In this document: one piece after another, positions 48,162 to 55,765 of the stretch | Layout of the letters: every line of letters begins with the position of its first letter | Position numbering within the stretch: position 1 is the first letter of the stretch | Assembly (NCBI RefSeq): GCF_014287795.1 | Contig: NZ_JACOON010000004.1 | Location: 248,001 to 312,000, forward strand | Origin: Christensenella tenuis | Lineage (GTDB): Bacteria; Bacillota; Clostridia; Christensenellales; Christensenellaceae | DNA: 64,000 nt | Direction: 5' to 3' | Translations under genes and position numbers: made by a program | Notes under the pieces: generated by a model | The model's database searches: none | The model's input: the letters and a program-made list of their open reading frames with translations, nothing else | Told to the model about the DNA's origin: nothing

Positions 48162-48696
48162 TTACTGTGCCTGAATGAGCCTTACAAAAACATTATTTAT
48201 AAGGGCGGCGGCTCTGTACTGTTCATCTCCCAAAATATGACCGTAAGTACCAAAAGTATCGAAATCTTTTCCATGTCCTACGATTGGTTTAATCAATTCA
48301 AGAGGGAGCTCTTTGTTTGCTGATATAAAAGTATGGCGCAACTCGTACAGAGTAACAGGAGATACCTTATTGTGATTCCTATAGTTCCGCCACCTCTTAT
48401 AGTAGGTGATTTGTTTTGCGTGCTCACCGTTTTGGTCTGGGAAAACATACGGAGAACTTACATCTGCCTTTCTTAACATTGCGCGCTGTTCATCCAATAT
48501 TTGAAGTGCAATATCGGGTAACACAAAAGAACGGAGTGCATTTTTATTTTTTTCCGGTAGTGTGCTCGTTATAAACATTGATTGCGCTGTGCAGGGTACA
48601 AATATTGTCTTGTATATTTTCATTTCTCAAACCAATCAGCTCTCCTGGTCTTAACCCGGTAACTACCTCAAAACGATAAGCATGGATATAAAATTT
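48162..48696 (-). pseudogene. Frameshifted C-terminal piece of a tyrosine integrase
   Basis: Reading the minus strand, one frame gives AYRFEVVTGLRPGELIGLRN (box I with its Arg intact) and runs into a stop; the next frame gives ALRSFVLPDIALQILDEQ, TLYELRHTFIS (box II) and IVGHGKDFDTFGTYGHI (Tyr nucleophile) to the end. The shift lies in an A-rich run near 48545-48552 and a single base would repair it. The N-terminal half of the protein is missing upstream of a stop at 48697. It is the dead integrase of the second element. Confidence 0.85.
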
Positions 48697-48758
48697 TTAA
48701 ACGAAAATACAAAAGAAGTGCATAAATGGTTAAAGAATGATTAAAAGGCAAAAAATGT

Positions 48759-48875
48759 TTGACTCCCCTATTAAATAGGGTATAATAGAAACAGGGATAC
48801 AACCGCAAAACGGTTAGCCCGCGAAGTTATTTAAGTGAAAATAACTGCCCGTGCAGGGGCGGTTATTTTTTATTC
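48759..48875 (+). ncRNA. Antisense RNA (antitoxin), module 2, with promoter
   Basis: TTGACT (48759), 16-base spacer, TATAAT (48781-48786); the transcript would start near 48793 and end at the hairpin 48840-48867 followed by a T-run. Its 5' end reads ACAGGGATACAACCGC and then ACGGTTAGCC. The toxin mRNA on the other strand starts GCAGGGATACAAAAGC and then GCGGTTAGCC, so both RNAs share direct repeats, as in the pAD1 par system. Confidence 0.72.
48840..48871. terminator. Bidirectional terminator, module 2
   Basis: AATAACTGCCC, five-base loop, GGGGCGGTTATT, then T-run; overlaps the toxin stop codon on the other strand. Confidence 0.85.
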
Positions 48876-48931
48876 TTAGAAATCTGCCAAACAATGACTA
48901 ATATCACTGCAAAAACGACAAGATATTCCAT
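48863..48931 (-). CDS. 22-residue hydrophobic peptide, type I toxin-like (module 2)
   Basis: Begins MEYLVVFAV, continues as one Ile/Val/Leu helix, then WQ, and ends ISKNKK. It matches the module 1 peptide in length, start, WQ position and basic tail (12 of 22 positions identical). The leader on the minus strand pairs TTAGCCAC with GTGGTG near the ribosome binding site. The stop lies in a bidirectional terminator and an antisense promoter points towards it. The product probably inserts in the membrane; toxicity is inferred. Confidence 0.75.
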   Translation of the reverse strand: MEYLVVFAVILVIVWQISKNKK

Positions 48932-48997
48932 TGGCATCACCACTCTCTAGCCCTAAATAGGGAGATGTGGCTAACCGCCCGCTTTTGTATCCCTGCT

Positions 48998-49027
48998 ACT
49001 ATATTTTACCATGATGAACTTTGGCAA
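48998..49027 (-). promoter_or_regulatory. Promoter of toxin mRNA, module 2
   Basis: Minus strand TTGCCA, 18-base spacer, TATAGT, followed by GCAGGGATACAAAAGC as the transcript start region. Confidence 0.6.
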
Positions 49028-49123
49028 GCAATGAACATAATTCAGTGTGGGGATACTAAACAATATATCTTATCCTTTTTGCTTCAAAAGAGGCTTAGTA
49101 GTTATATTCCCCTATTCAAAATT

Positions 49124-49175
49124 ATAACCCACTTTGTAACCCACCCCATCTCACAAAAACGGGTTATTAACCCAC
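49124..49175 (+). repeat. Arm-type repeats of the second element, right
   Basis: ATAACCCAC (49124), GTAACCCAC (49136) and TTAACCCAC (49167), plus the inverse GGGTTAT at 49161. The first pair has the same 12-base spacing as on the left side. Confidence 0.55.
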
Positions 49176-49271
49176 ATTGAGAAAAAATAATCAATCATTG
49201 CTCACACAAGAAAGTGCTTTGTTAAGCGGTTTTTATGAGCCGTTTTTTGGGGTGTGTTATGACTCTAAGGC

Positions 49272-49320
49272 TTCAAATCCCTCCTTCTCCGCCAAACCCG
49301 CTATATAAGTTTTTTGTTGC
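49272..49320 (+). repeat. Third copy of the tRNA-Ser(GCU) end with broken terminator
   Basis: Matches 13268-13320 (TTCAAATCCCTCC through TTTTTTGTTGC) except for an exact loss of the four bases CGGG, which removes one arm of the terminator. It is the outermost att copy and marks the far end of the stacked elements. Confidence 0.85.
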
Positions 49321-49449
49321 TTATGATTCAAAACGCGTGGCGGCTTTTCTTCTCTTATATTCGGAAAAATTTTTTGCTGCTTCACCGCTACTTCACCACC
49401 TAACACCTCTTTTACTACACCGCAATTTTGCTAATCCCCTGAGCTTTTT

Positions 49450-49578
49450 TTATTCCGACGCGTCCGGCGGGTTTAGCTGATTCACGACGGAAAGGACATC
49501 TTCCAAAGCGGGATGCAGATACCTTTTTCTGGATTCCCCCTTTTTTGGCGCAAGTTTTACCGCATCCTTATTCTCAAC
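49450..49578 (-). pseudogene. Short decayed coding fragment
   Basis: The 339-base gap 49321-49659 has no intact gene. On the minus strand one frame of about 42 codons reads VENKDAVKLAPKKGESRK and RYLHPALEDVLSVVNQL, ending at TAA 49450, with no start codon. It looks protein-like but was not recognised. Nothing else is seen in the gap. Confidence 0.3.
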
Positions 49579-49659
49579 CTTTTAAAAAAAACGCAAAAGT
49601 AATTTTAGAGCACCGCAAACAGGCGGTTCTTATGCTTTTAAACGGTACTGCTGCCAATA

Positions 49660-52600
49660 TCATTGTTTTCCCATATAGGAGTGAAGAACGTCAAAAAACC
49701 GTATTTGTTTCCACTCCGTACGGTTTCCGACCACATACAGCCTGCGTTTGGCGCGCGTGACCGCTACGTTCAAGATGTTGGGAAGCTCGCCCGCCCAGTT
49801 TCTTGCACCGGCATTTTGATTCCCGGATGCACCCAAAACGAGAATTACGGTATCCGCTTCCTTACCCTGGAATGTGTGGATTGTGCCAATATGCGCATTT
49901 ACCCAACGGTCGGGGGATTCCTTTGTCAGCATATTAAGCATGCCGGAGGAAGAGACCGCATTGCGCAGTTGCTGCGCCACCATCCGAAACGGACTGATGA
50001 TATAAAGATCGGGCTCCTTTACTTGTGAAAAAACAAGCTTTTGCATTAGTTTGATTACCTCTAAACCTTCCGGCTCCGACCATTTTGTCGGGCTGTCAGA
50101 AGGAACGTCGATCCAGTGCGAATCCCCCAAGACCGCGCCGATCAGGGATTCTCCTTTTTTGGTATCGCTGATCATATTGCCGTCATACGCAATGTGATTG
50201 GCAATGGAAAACATGGGTTCTTCGCAGCGGCGGTGTACCAAAAGCGGTGCGCCGATATCCATCTCTCCGTTTTCATGCTGATATGCGGTGCCAAACCAGC
50301 TGGCGCGGTCAGCAAGCGCCTGGGCGGAGACATCCGGCGCGGTCCATCTCTTATGCGGCGTACCAAAGGATTGAAAAACCGATCCATAAAGCTTTTCCGG
50401 CATAGTGACGACCGGCGGTATCTGTAAGGGATCGCCGACAACGACCGAATGCCGGGCACGGTAGACTGCTCCGACTGCCGACTGCGGCGTCGCCTGCCCG
50501 GCCTCATCCAAAAGAAGCCATCCAAGCTGCTCTTTTCCTGTTTTGGAAAAAAGCCGTGCGATAGAAGCCAATGTGGAGGATATCACGGGAACAACCATGA
50601 AAAAACTGGCCCATAACGATGGAACGATCGACAACTCATCGTCTTCAAGAATCAAACCGTTCTGAATCAGATACATGGCACAATTTAAATTGTTTTTCAG
50701 CTTGTCGGCAGATGCGTCGATAAAAGCGCGATGTACGCGAAAACAGGCGGCGAACAGCTCGTCGCGCGCGTTTTGCCACGCATCGTTCAGCCACGGCAAA
50801 AGCTTCTGCCGTTCCTTATTTTCCCAGAACGCTTTTGTGGGCAGATGCTCCCCGTAGTATTCTGCCGCCTGCCCGACCAACGCGGCCTGTTTTTGATAGT
50901 CCGCTTTTTGTTTTTCTTGTTGTTCTTCTTTGAGCGCACGTTTTTTTTCTAGCGAAGTATAAATTTCCGCCAGCTTTTTTTCGCTGGAAGCACATTTCCT
51001 CCGCACTTTTTTCGCTTCGGTAAATTCATCTAAGCACTCCTGCCGGCTGCTAAGCCATGCCTGGTATTTCTGTTTTTGAAAAATGCGCGCGAAAAAACCG
51101 GGCCGGGCATTGCTGACAATCTCTAAGTCCTCTTTTGTCCGCTCATATTCCCGCTCACATTCGGAAAGCGACAGCCGGGCCGATTCCATCTCACTGCGCA
51201 ATGCATCTTCCTCGCGGCGCAACGCCTCCGTTTCCTTTTCAACCTCTGCAAGAGCGTCCCTTAATCTGCTGATGGACTCCATCGCCGCCGCGCAGCCAAT
51301 GGCTGCCTCGCGCAGGGAAGCTTCTTTTTCGCGTTTTTCAATAAAATCCTTTTGTGCCGCGCGCCACCGCTCCTTCGCCTCCAGCGCGTTTTGCGGAGGT
51401 TTTTCCAAAGCGATGATGCGGGAGACCTTTTCACCTTCCTCAGGAGGGTGCGCCAGATATTTAAAGTAGGAAGACAGGCCATACTCGTCATCCCACCAAA
51501 AGGCTTTTGTAAAGTTGCCGCGGTTACGCTGGTTTCCAAGCACAGCAGCGGCCATGCCCCATGTTTCTTTCCCGTCCGCCACATGATCGGCCACATGATT
51601 GAAGTAGCGCAGCGGCGGGTCGAACATATCATCTACCATATCCACGCCGGGAAGTTCCCGGCTGATATTCTCCACTGCTTTGTTATTGGATGAAGCGATT
51701 ACGATTTCGTGGCCCAGCAACGATGGATGCACCTCATATAACGCTTGCCGATATCCGTTGTTTTCACGATCCAATCCTTTTTGAAATGCTGCAGACGGAT
51801 TTTTGAACGCAACCATCGCACATGCCCTGTCAAAAACGACTTTTGCGATGATATCACGAAGAAGCGTTGTTTTTCCCGTCCCCGGGGGACCGTTGATGCC
51901 GACAATATCTTCCTTGCGCATTTCCCGGAACACATGATTCACCGCCGCCTGCTGCATCAGAAACAAATTGTATCTCGCTTTCGGGGTCCATCGCACTTCG
52001 GGTATATACTCAGGCCGTAAGATGTCTCTTAATACGTTTTCGTCCGCGAGAACATCCCTGCGGTCCCCCGTATCGGTTCCGCGCAGATATTTGTCAAGGC
52101 CGACGCCAACCGCTCCGGCGGCAAACTCTTTGCGTATTTTAATCAGATCACTGAGGAAAAAACTGTTGAGGAGTTCGGATTGGGGCGGGTCCACATCTTT
52201 CCGCTTATATACCACGCGTATGGCAGCCATCCGCTGCGATAAAAGCGCCTGCGGCAGCTTTAAATGCCCGGTCATTTCTGTATAACAGCGTTCCAGTTCA
52301 TTCGGCCCAAGAGGCAAGGGAATATTATCTTCATCCAGATGCATCAGAGACTGGTCGAGCTGCATGAGAAGATTGCTTTCGATCTCCGGGAAATGGGAAA
52401 GGTTTTGCGGCGTACCGTCACAAATTTGCCCCAGACCCCACGCAAAAGAGGAGACGCATCCGCCCCCAACATAGGCGCCATACTGATCGACGGTAAAGGA
52501 AAGCAGACCGGCCATTCCCGTTTTGCGCAGCTTCTCCTCTGCAAACGCGTCTTCAAAGGTTTCCAATATTTTCAGATAGGATTCTTTTTGCAGGATTGCC

Positions 52601-52833
52601 CCGAGGTATACGATCCAGAAAACCGTCGCGTCCTGTTCGGGATAAGAATAGCTTGGATCGAGCCATGGCGGAACATCGCCAATATCCAACTCGATATACC
52701 GCTGCTTATTCGGCGCTTCCTTCCCGGTAATATAGTCGCGCGGGTCTGGAAAATCCTGAGGGGTCAGCACTTCTATGGTGATCCACCCCGTGAGAACGTT
52801 CATAATTGTTTTTTGATCGGCAATTCCAGACAT
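49660..52833 (-). CDS. UPF1-like superfamily 1 helicase with coiled-coil insert
   Basis: A 1057-residue protein. The N-terminal 300 residues are an accessory domain (TGWITIEVLTPQDFPDPRDY; then GDVPPWLDPSYSY). Walker A GPPGTGKTTLLRDI is near 312. An extended coiled coil of about 170 residues (about 480-650) splits the ATPase core. Walker B LLLDEAGQATPQS lies near 774, QIPPVV (motif III) follows, and motifs V-VI are IHTFQGKEADTVILV and NVAVTRAKRRLYVVGN. AAA_11/AAA_12-type helicases act on RNA or DNA; large variants occur in anti-phage systems. It stands alone beside an integration hotspot. The start at 52833 has GGAG at seven bases; a TATAAT lies upstream. Confidence 0.85.
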   Translation of the reverse strand: MSGIADQKTIMNVLTGWITIEVLTPQDFPDPRDYITGKEAPNKQRYIELDIGDVPPWLDPSYSYPEQDATVFWIVYLGAILQKESYLKILETFEDAFAEEKLRKTGMAGLLSFTVDQYGAYVGGGCVSSFAWGLGQICDGTPQNLSHFPEIESNLLMQLDQSLMHLDEDNIPLPLGPNELERCYTEMTGHLKLPQALLSQRMAAIRVVYKRKDVDPPQSELLNSFFLSDLIKIRKEFAAGAVGVGLDKYLRGTDTGDRRDVLADENVLRDILRPEYIPEVRWTPKARYNLFLMQQAAVNHVFREMRKEDIVGINGPPGTGKTTLLRDIIAKVVFDRACAMVAFKNPSAAFQKGLDRENNGYRQALYEVHPSLLGHEIVIASSNNKAVENISRELPGVDMVDDMFDPPLRYFNHVADHVADGKETWGMAAAVLGNQRNRGNFTKAFWWDDEYGLSSYFKYLAHPPEEGEKVSRIIALEKPPQNALEAKERWRAAQKDFIEKREKEASLREAAIGCAAAMESISRLRDALAEVEKETEALRREEDALRSEMESARLSLSECEREYERTKEDLEIVSNARPGFFARIFQKQKYQAWLSSRQECLDEFTEAKKVRRKCASSEKKLAEIYTSLEKKRALKEEQQEKQKADYQKQAALVGQAAEYYGEHLPTKAFWENKERQKLLPWLNDAWQNARDELFAACFRVHRAFIDASADKLKNNLNCAMYLIQNGLILEDDELSIVPSLWASFFMVVPVISSTLASIARLFSKTGKEQLGWLLLDEAGQATPQSAVGAVYRARHSVVVGDPLQIPPVVTMPEKLYGSVFQSFGTPHKRWTAPDVSAQALADRASWFGTAYQHENGEMDIGAPLLVHRRCEEPMFSIANHIAYDGNMISDTKKGESLIGAVLGDSHWIDVPSDSPTKWSEPEGLEVIKLMQKLVFSQVKEPDLYIISPFRMVAQQLRNAVSSSGMLNMLTKESPDRWVNAHIGTIHTFQGKEADTVILVLGASGNQNAGARNWAGELPNILNVAVTRAKRRLYVVGNRTEWKQIRFFDVLHSYMGKQ

Positions 52834-52927
52834 ATTCATACTCCAATATTGATTGGAACCATTATAGCATTTTGCTGCGGTAATCTCCACAGGGGAAATA
52901 TGCGGGGGTTTCCTTAAGCCGCCCGCA

Positions 52928-53068
52928 CTACCGCCCCTGCAGATTCCGGATCCCGTTTAGGAGCCGGGATAATTCCGTGGGCTGCATTTCCAGGTTATTC
53001 ATATTCCGGTCTGCATACCGGCTGGCGCAGACCGCGTATTTGCCTTTCGGGGAAATGCTGCTTTCCCG
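52928..53068 (-). pseudogene. Decayed coding fragment between helicase and nucleotidyltransferase genes
   Basis: A minus-strand frame of 46 codons between stops reads SPKGKYAVCASRYADRN and LEMQPTELSRLLNGIRNLQ. Protein-like composition but no start signal; probably the end of a lost gene. Not recognised. Confidence 0.3.
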
Positions 53069-53129
53069 TCAACATCCTTCATTATGTCCCTTTGACAGCG
53101 TATCAAAAGGGGATCGCCGTGCGCCGGCC

Positions 53130-53891
53130 TCACTCATAGTCGCGCAAGAAGCTTAAAAACAAACGATTTAACTGTTCCCATGGCACAGCATCCTGTTTGG
53201 GCGCATGGCCAACCGCTTCTTCTATCGCCGACAATTCTTTTTCAATATATCCGTTCAACGCCGCGATGGGTTCCTGCTCGCCGAGCTCTGAAGTAACAGC
53301 CTTTCTTTCCAACAGGCCGTCAACGATTGAGCGGACTTCCCTGCCGAGCTCCGCTTCTACAAGTTCCGCAAACAACATTGGCGGCGGAGTTTGGCGCGCA
53401 AGGATCCATTTACAGGCGAGGATGGGGCGCAGGACGTAAAAATATTTTTTCAGCCGTACACGGTCTCTCCTTAAAAATTCGCGGTTGTTGTTGCGCGCCA
53501 TGTTAAGGTAATGGTATAGGGCCGGACGGCTTAAAAAACAGTGCGCCGCAATATTCCGTATCCTTTCGAATACAGGCGCTTCATAATATACGATGGGGGA
53601 GGCAATCCACTCGAACAATGTCGGGTTTGATTTTTTTAAAAGGCATAGCGCCTTTTTAAGGTCCCAGCCATTGATATCAAGCTCTTCATCGAGCATATAT
53701 TCGATAACGTCGCTTGTTTTCTCAAGCTTTAAATAAAATTCATTGGTGCGGACATAAATAAACCGGACGTCATAGTCGCTGTCTGGTGAGGGGAACCCCC
53801 ACGCCCTGCTTCCCGATTCCACGGCGAGCAGGATTTTGACGTCCTCTGCCTGCTCGATCTGTTTTAAATGATTTTGTATGATTGCCTTCAT
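53130..53891 (-). CDS. RlaP/YcgL-type nucleotidyltransferase (DNA polymerase beta superfamily)
   Basis: A 253-residue cytoplasmic protein of PF10127. Active-site stretch LAVESGSRAWGFPSPDSDYD (about 21-40) with GSRxWG and the two metal-binding Asp residues, then VRFIYVR; later DINGWDLKKALCLLKKSNPTLFEWI split over two helices. RlaP is named for its association with RNA ligases and is thought to add nucleotides to damaged RNA ends. Next to it lie a CpXC gene and the decayed end of an rtcB RNA ligase gene, matching that association. GGGAGACAAA precedes the start. Confidence 0.88.
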   Translation of the reverse strand: MKAIIQNHLKQIEQAEDVKILLAVESGSRAWGFPSPDSDYDVRFIYVRTNEFYLKLEKTSDVIEYMLDEELDINGWDLKKALCLLKKSNPTLFEWIASPIVYYEAPVFERIRNIAAHCFLSRPALYHYLNMARNNNREFLRRDRVRLKKYFYVLRPILACKWILARQTPPPMLFAELVEAELGREVRSIVDGLLERKAVTSELGEQEPIAALNGYIEKELSAIEEAVGHAPKQDAVPWEQLNRLFLSFLRDYE

Positions 53892-53910
53892 TTTGTCTCC
53901 CGTATGGCGC

Positions 53911-54540
53911 CTATTGATTCTCGCCAAGCAGCGCAAGCGCCCAATCCCTGTCTATCTGTAAATATCCGCGGCCGCTTTTTCGCATAATAGCTTCAAGATA
54001 CTGGGTTTTGACGTTTAAATAAGACTGCTCCTGGATTTTGCTTCCCATCACGGTCCCATTCTCATCCAGAATAAGCAGTTCAGGATTTTTGCCCGTGCAG
54101 TTAAAACAAACCTCCTGTATTTTCTTCTCCGGAAACCGCTTTTGATAATCGGTTTCAATCATTAGCTTTAAAATTTCCAGGACGCGGTCGTCCCAGCCAT
54201 ATTCAAATATCCTGATCTTTTGGATCAATTCGAAGCTGTTTTTTACGACCCTGTATATATACGACGGGATAAATGTTGTTTTGTTGATATCCCCCAGGGC
54301 ATAGCCGGTTCCTTCCGGTACCAGCCATATCATATTTTTTTTCTCCATATCATGGTAGAGGCATGGGTAAACAAGCGGAATCCTGTTTCCGCATTCACAG
54401 GTATGGGTGAAAAAATTTCCGTCCAGTATTTGCTGCTTTGCCCCTTTCTGCAAGGAGACATTAATACTTTGCCATACTGTGATATCCTGTTCCTTGCCGC
54501 ACTGCGGACAAATCAATGTTCCCGATACAGGTTTGGACAT
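53911..54540 (-). CDS. CpXC-domain protein
   Basis: A 209-residue protein. CPQCGKEQDITVWQSINVSL and HTCECGNRIPLVYPCLYHDM are the CxxC and CxC elements of the CpXC domain (PF14353), forming a zinc site. The rest is a mixed alpha/beta domain of unknown role. A minus-strand promoter-like TTGAAT, 16 bases, TAATAT lies upstream. It is 19 bases ahead of the RlaP gene and probably forms an operon with it. Confidence 0.85.
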   Translation of the reverse strand: MSKPVSGTLICPQCGKEQDITVWQSINVSLQKGAKQQILDGNFFTHTCECGNRIPLVYPCLYHDMEKKNMIWLVPEGTGYALGDINKTTFIPSYIYRVVKNSFELIQKIRIFEYGWDDRVLEILKLMIETDYQKRFPEKKIQEVCFNCTGKNPELLILDENGTVMGSKIQEQSYLNVKTQYLEAIMRKSGRGYLQIDRDWALALLGENQ

Positions 54541-54655
54541 AATTCTCTTCCCGCCTTATATTATTTTTTCCGGATAACGATTCAACTAATAAAAACTGTG
54601 CTTATTGCCATTATACCGGAAAGAAACCGAAAAAACACCTGTGGAAAGAAAAAAT

Positions 54656-54687
54656 ATTGCCTTGCCGGGAGCAAATCCGGAGGCAAT
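54656..54687. terminator. Hairpin between CpXC gene and rtcB remnant
   Basis: ATTGCC/GGCAAT and CCGG/CCGG make an interrupted stem; T-runs on both sides allow termination in either direction. It originally may have ended the rtcB transcript. Confidence 0.6.
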
Positions 54688-54689
54688 GT

Positions 54690-54900
54690 TTTTGAATTTG
54701 CAGCTTTAAAATTACAGACCGGGCGGATCGCCTCAAAGACTTCGGCCGTCCCGCCAATATGCGTTACGGTTTCATCCGCCTTATAAGCCCGGGGGCTTTC
54801 GTCAAGCGTTTCCGGGTTCGCGGAAGCCGTATAAATACCTTCCCTGCTTTTTCGGCCATGCCCGGGGGAAAGGCTGGCAAGAGCGTTTCACCTGCTGCTC
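54690..54900 (-). pseudogene. Decayed C-terminal end of an RtcB-type RNA ligase gene
   Basis: The gap 54541-55061 has no intact gene. On the minus strand, 54696-54839 encodes GIYTASANPETLDESPRAYK followed by ETVTHIGGTAEVFEAIRPV and CNFKAAN. This is the conserved C-terminus of short-form RtcB proteins (the 'DE(S/A)P-x-AYK' and 'IRP-x-xNFKA' elements). Just upstream SPGHGRKSRE recalls the HGAGR...SR active-site stretch but with deletions, and a stop and frameshift follow. The gene is dead but its position next to rlaP shows a former RNA-repair cassette. Confidence 0.7.
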
Positions 54901-55061
54901 CATACGGCGCCGGGTAATTCCATGCAGGCTAGGCTGACACATTTTTGGCCAACAACGAGGTTTCAGGCGTTTTAAGGTGCCCATAAATGCGCCGGAAGCG
55001 CGGAAAACACACAATAAACAAACGAATTGGTTAAGAGTTTATGAAGATACCCTTAAGTCCG

Positions 55062-55090
55062 TTGACTTGCCGGTTTTCCGCCCATATACT
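55062..55090 (+). promoter_or_regulatory. Promoter of the TM2-domain gene
   Basis: TTGACT, 17-base spacer, TATACT. Confidence 0.85.
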
Positions 55091-55107
55091 GGAACCATGA
55101 AAGGAAA

Positions 55108-55131
55108 AACATGCGGGAAAAGCCGCATGTT
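55108..55131 (+). promoter_or_regulatory. Leader stem-loop before the TM2-domain gene
   Basis: AACATGCGG, six-base loop, CCGCATGTT, immediately before AGGAGGTTTTTCAG-ATG. It may stabilise the mRNA or affect ribosome access. Confidence 0.6.
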
Positions 55132-55146
55132 CAGGAGGTTTTTCAG

Positions 55147-55602
55147 ATGGCAGAATTTAAATATTGCAGGAATTGCGGAAAACAGCTCCAGCCCGGCGAG
55201 ACGGTGTGCCTGGGGTGCGGCGTTCCCGTCGGAAAAGGGCATGATTATTGCTGGAACTGTGGCGGCAAGACAGACCCGGAGGCCGTGGTATGCATCACGT
55301 GCGGCGTGGGGTTAATCCCCAAAAGCGGGCAGCCGGGGCAGGCACAGGCCTGTGCGCCGCGGGTGGGCAAATCTAAAATCGCGGCGGGCATCCTTGGCAT
55401 TTTCCTCGGGTGGCTGGGCATTCATAATTTTTACCTTGGGTTCCAGTCAAAAGCAATCGTCCAGCTTGTCCTCGGCCTGCTCGGCATCGTGACGTTTGGC
55501 ATCACGACATGGATTTCCGCGATCTGGGGCCTTGTGGAAGGCATTATGATCCTCGTGGGCAGCATTCCGGCGGATGCGGACGGGAAACCGCTCGCGGATT
55601 AG
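55147..55602 (+). CDS. Zinc-ribbon and TM2-domain membrane protein
   Basis: A 151-residue protein. Two zinc ribbons (CRNCGKQL...CLGCG and CWNCGGK...CITCG, residues 7-60) precede a TM2 domain: KIAAGILGIFLGWLGIHNFY, then VQLVLGLLGIVTFG and ISAIWGLVEGIMIL, two membrane helices with the usual G-x-H-x-F-Y turn. Widespread in Clostridia; function unknown. The ATG at 55147 follows AGGAGG and the leader stem-loop. Confidence 0.92.
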   Translation: MAEFKYCRNCGKQLQPGETVCLGCGVPVGKGHDYCWNCGGKTDPEAVVCITCGVGLIPKSGQPGQAQACAPRVGKSKIAAGILGIFLGWLGIHNFYLGFQSKAIVQLVLGLLGIVTFGITTWISAIWGLVEGIMILVGSIPADADGKPLAD

Positions 55603-55625
55603 CCGGAAAGAAAGGAACCATCCGT

Positions 55626-55663
55626 AAAAAAGCGTCCGAAGCGGCTCGTTCGGGCGCTTTTTT
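55626..55663 (+). terminator. Terminator of the TM2-domain gene
   Basis: AAAAAAGCG..CGCTTTTTT with inner CCGAA/TTCGG. Confidence 0.9.
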
Positions 55664-55674
55664 CATGCGTTTGC

Positions 55675-55703
55675 TTGAAAAAACGGTTCTAAAATATTAT
55701 ACT
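55675..55703 (+). promoter_or_regulatory. Promoter of the DUF1015 gene
   Basis: TTGAAA, 17-base spacer, TATACT, 62 bases before the chosen start. Confidence 0.75.
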
Positions 55704-55765
55704 ATTGTATCGGTATCTTTATGCCGAATCTATTTCCGGTGGGGAGACAGAAATTGGAGGAGACG

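Larger units (their letters stand above)
48088..49320. mobile_element. Remnant of a second integrative element in the same tRNA site
   Basis: Between the 62-base att copy (48026-48087) and a third tRNA-end copy (49272-49320) lie a truncated, frameshifted integrase, its own arm-type repeats at both ends (ATAACCCAC) and a toxin/antisense RNA module. All other cargo is missing. Stacking of two elements at one tRNA is common; here the second has been reduced to about 1.2 kb. Confidence 0.75.
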
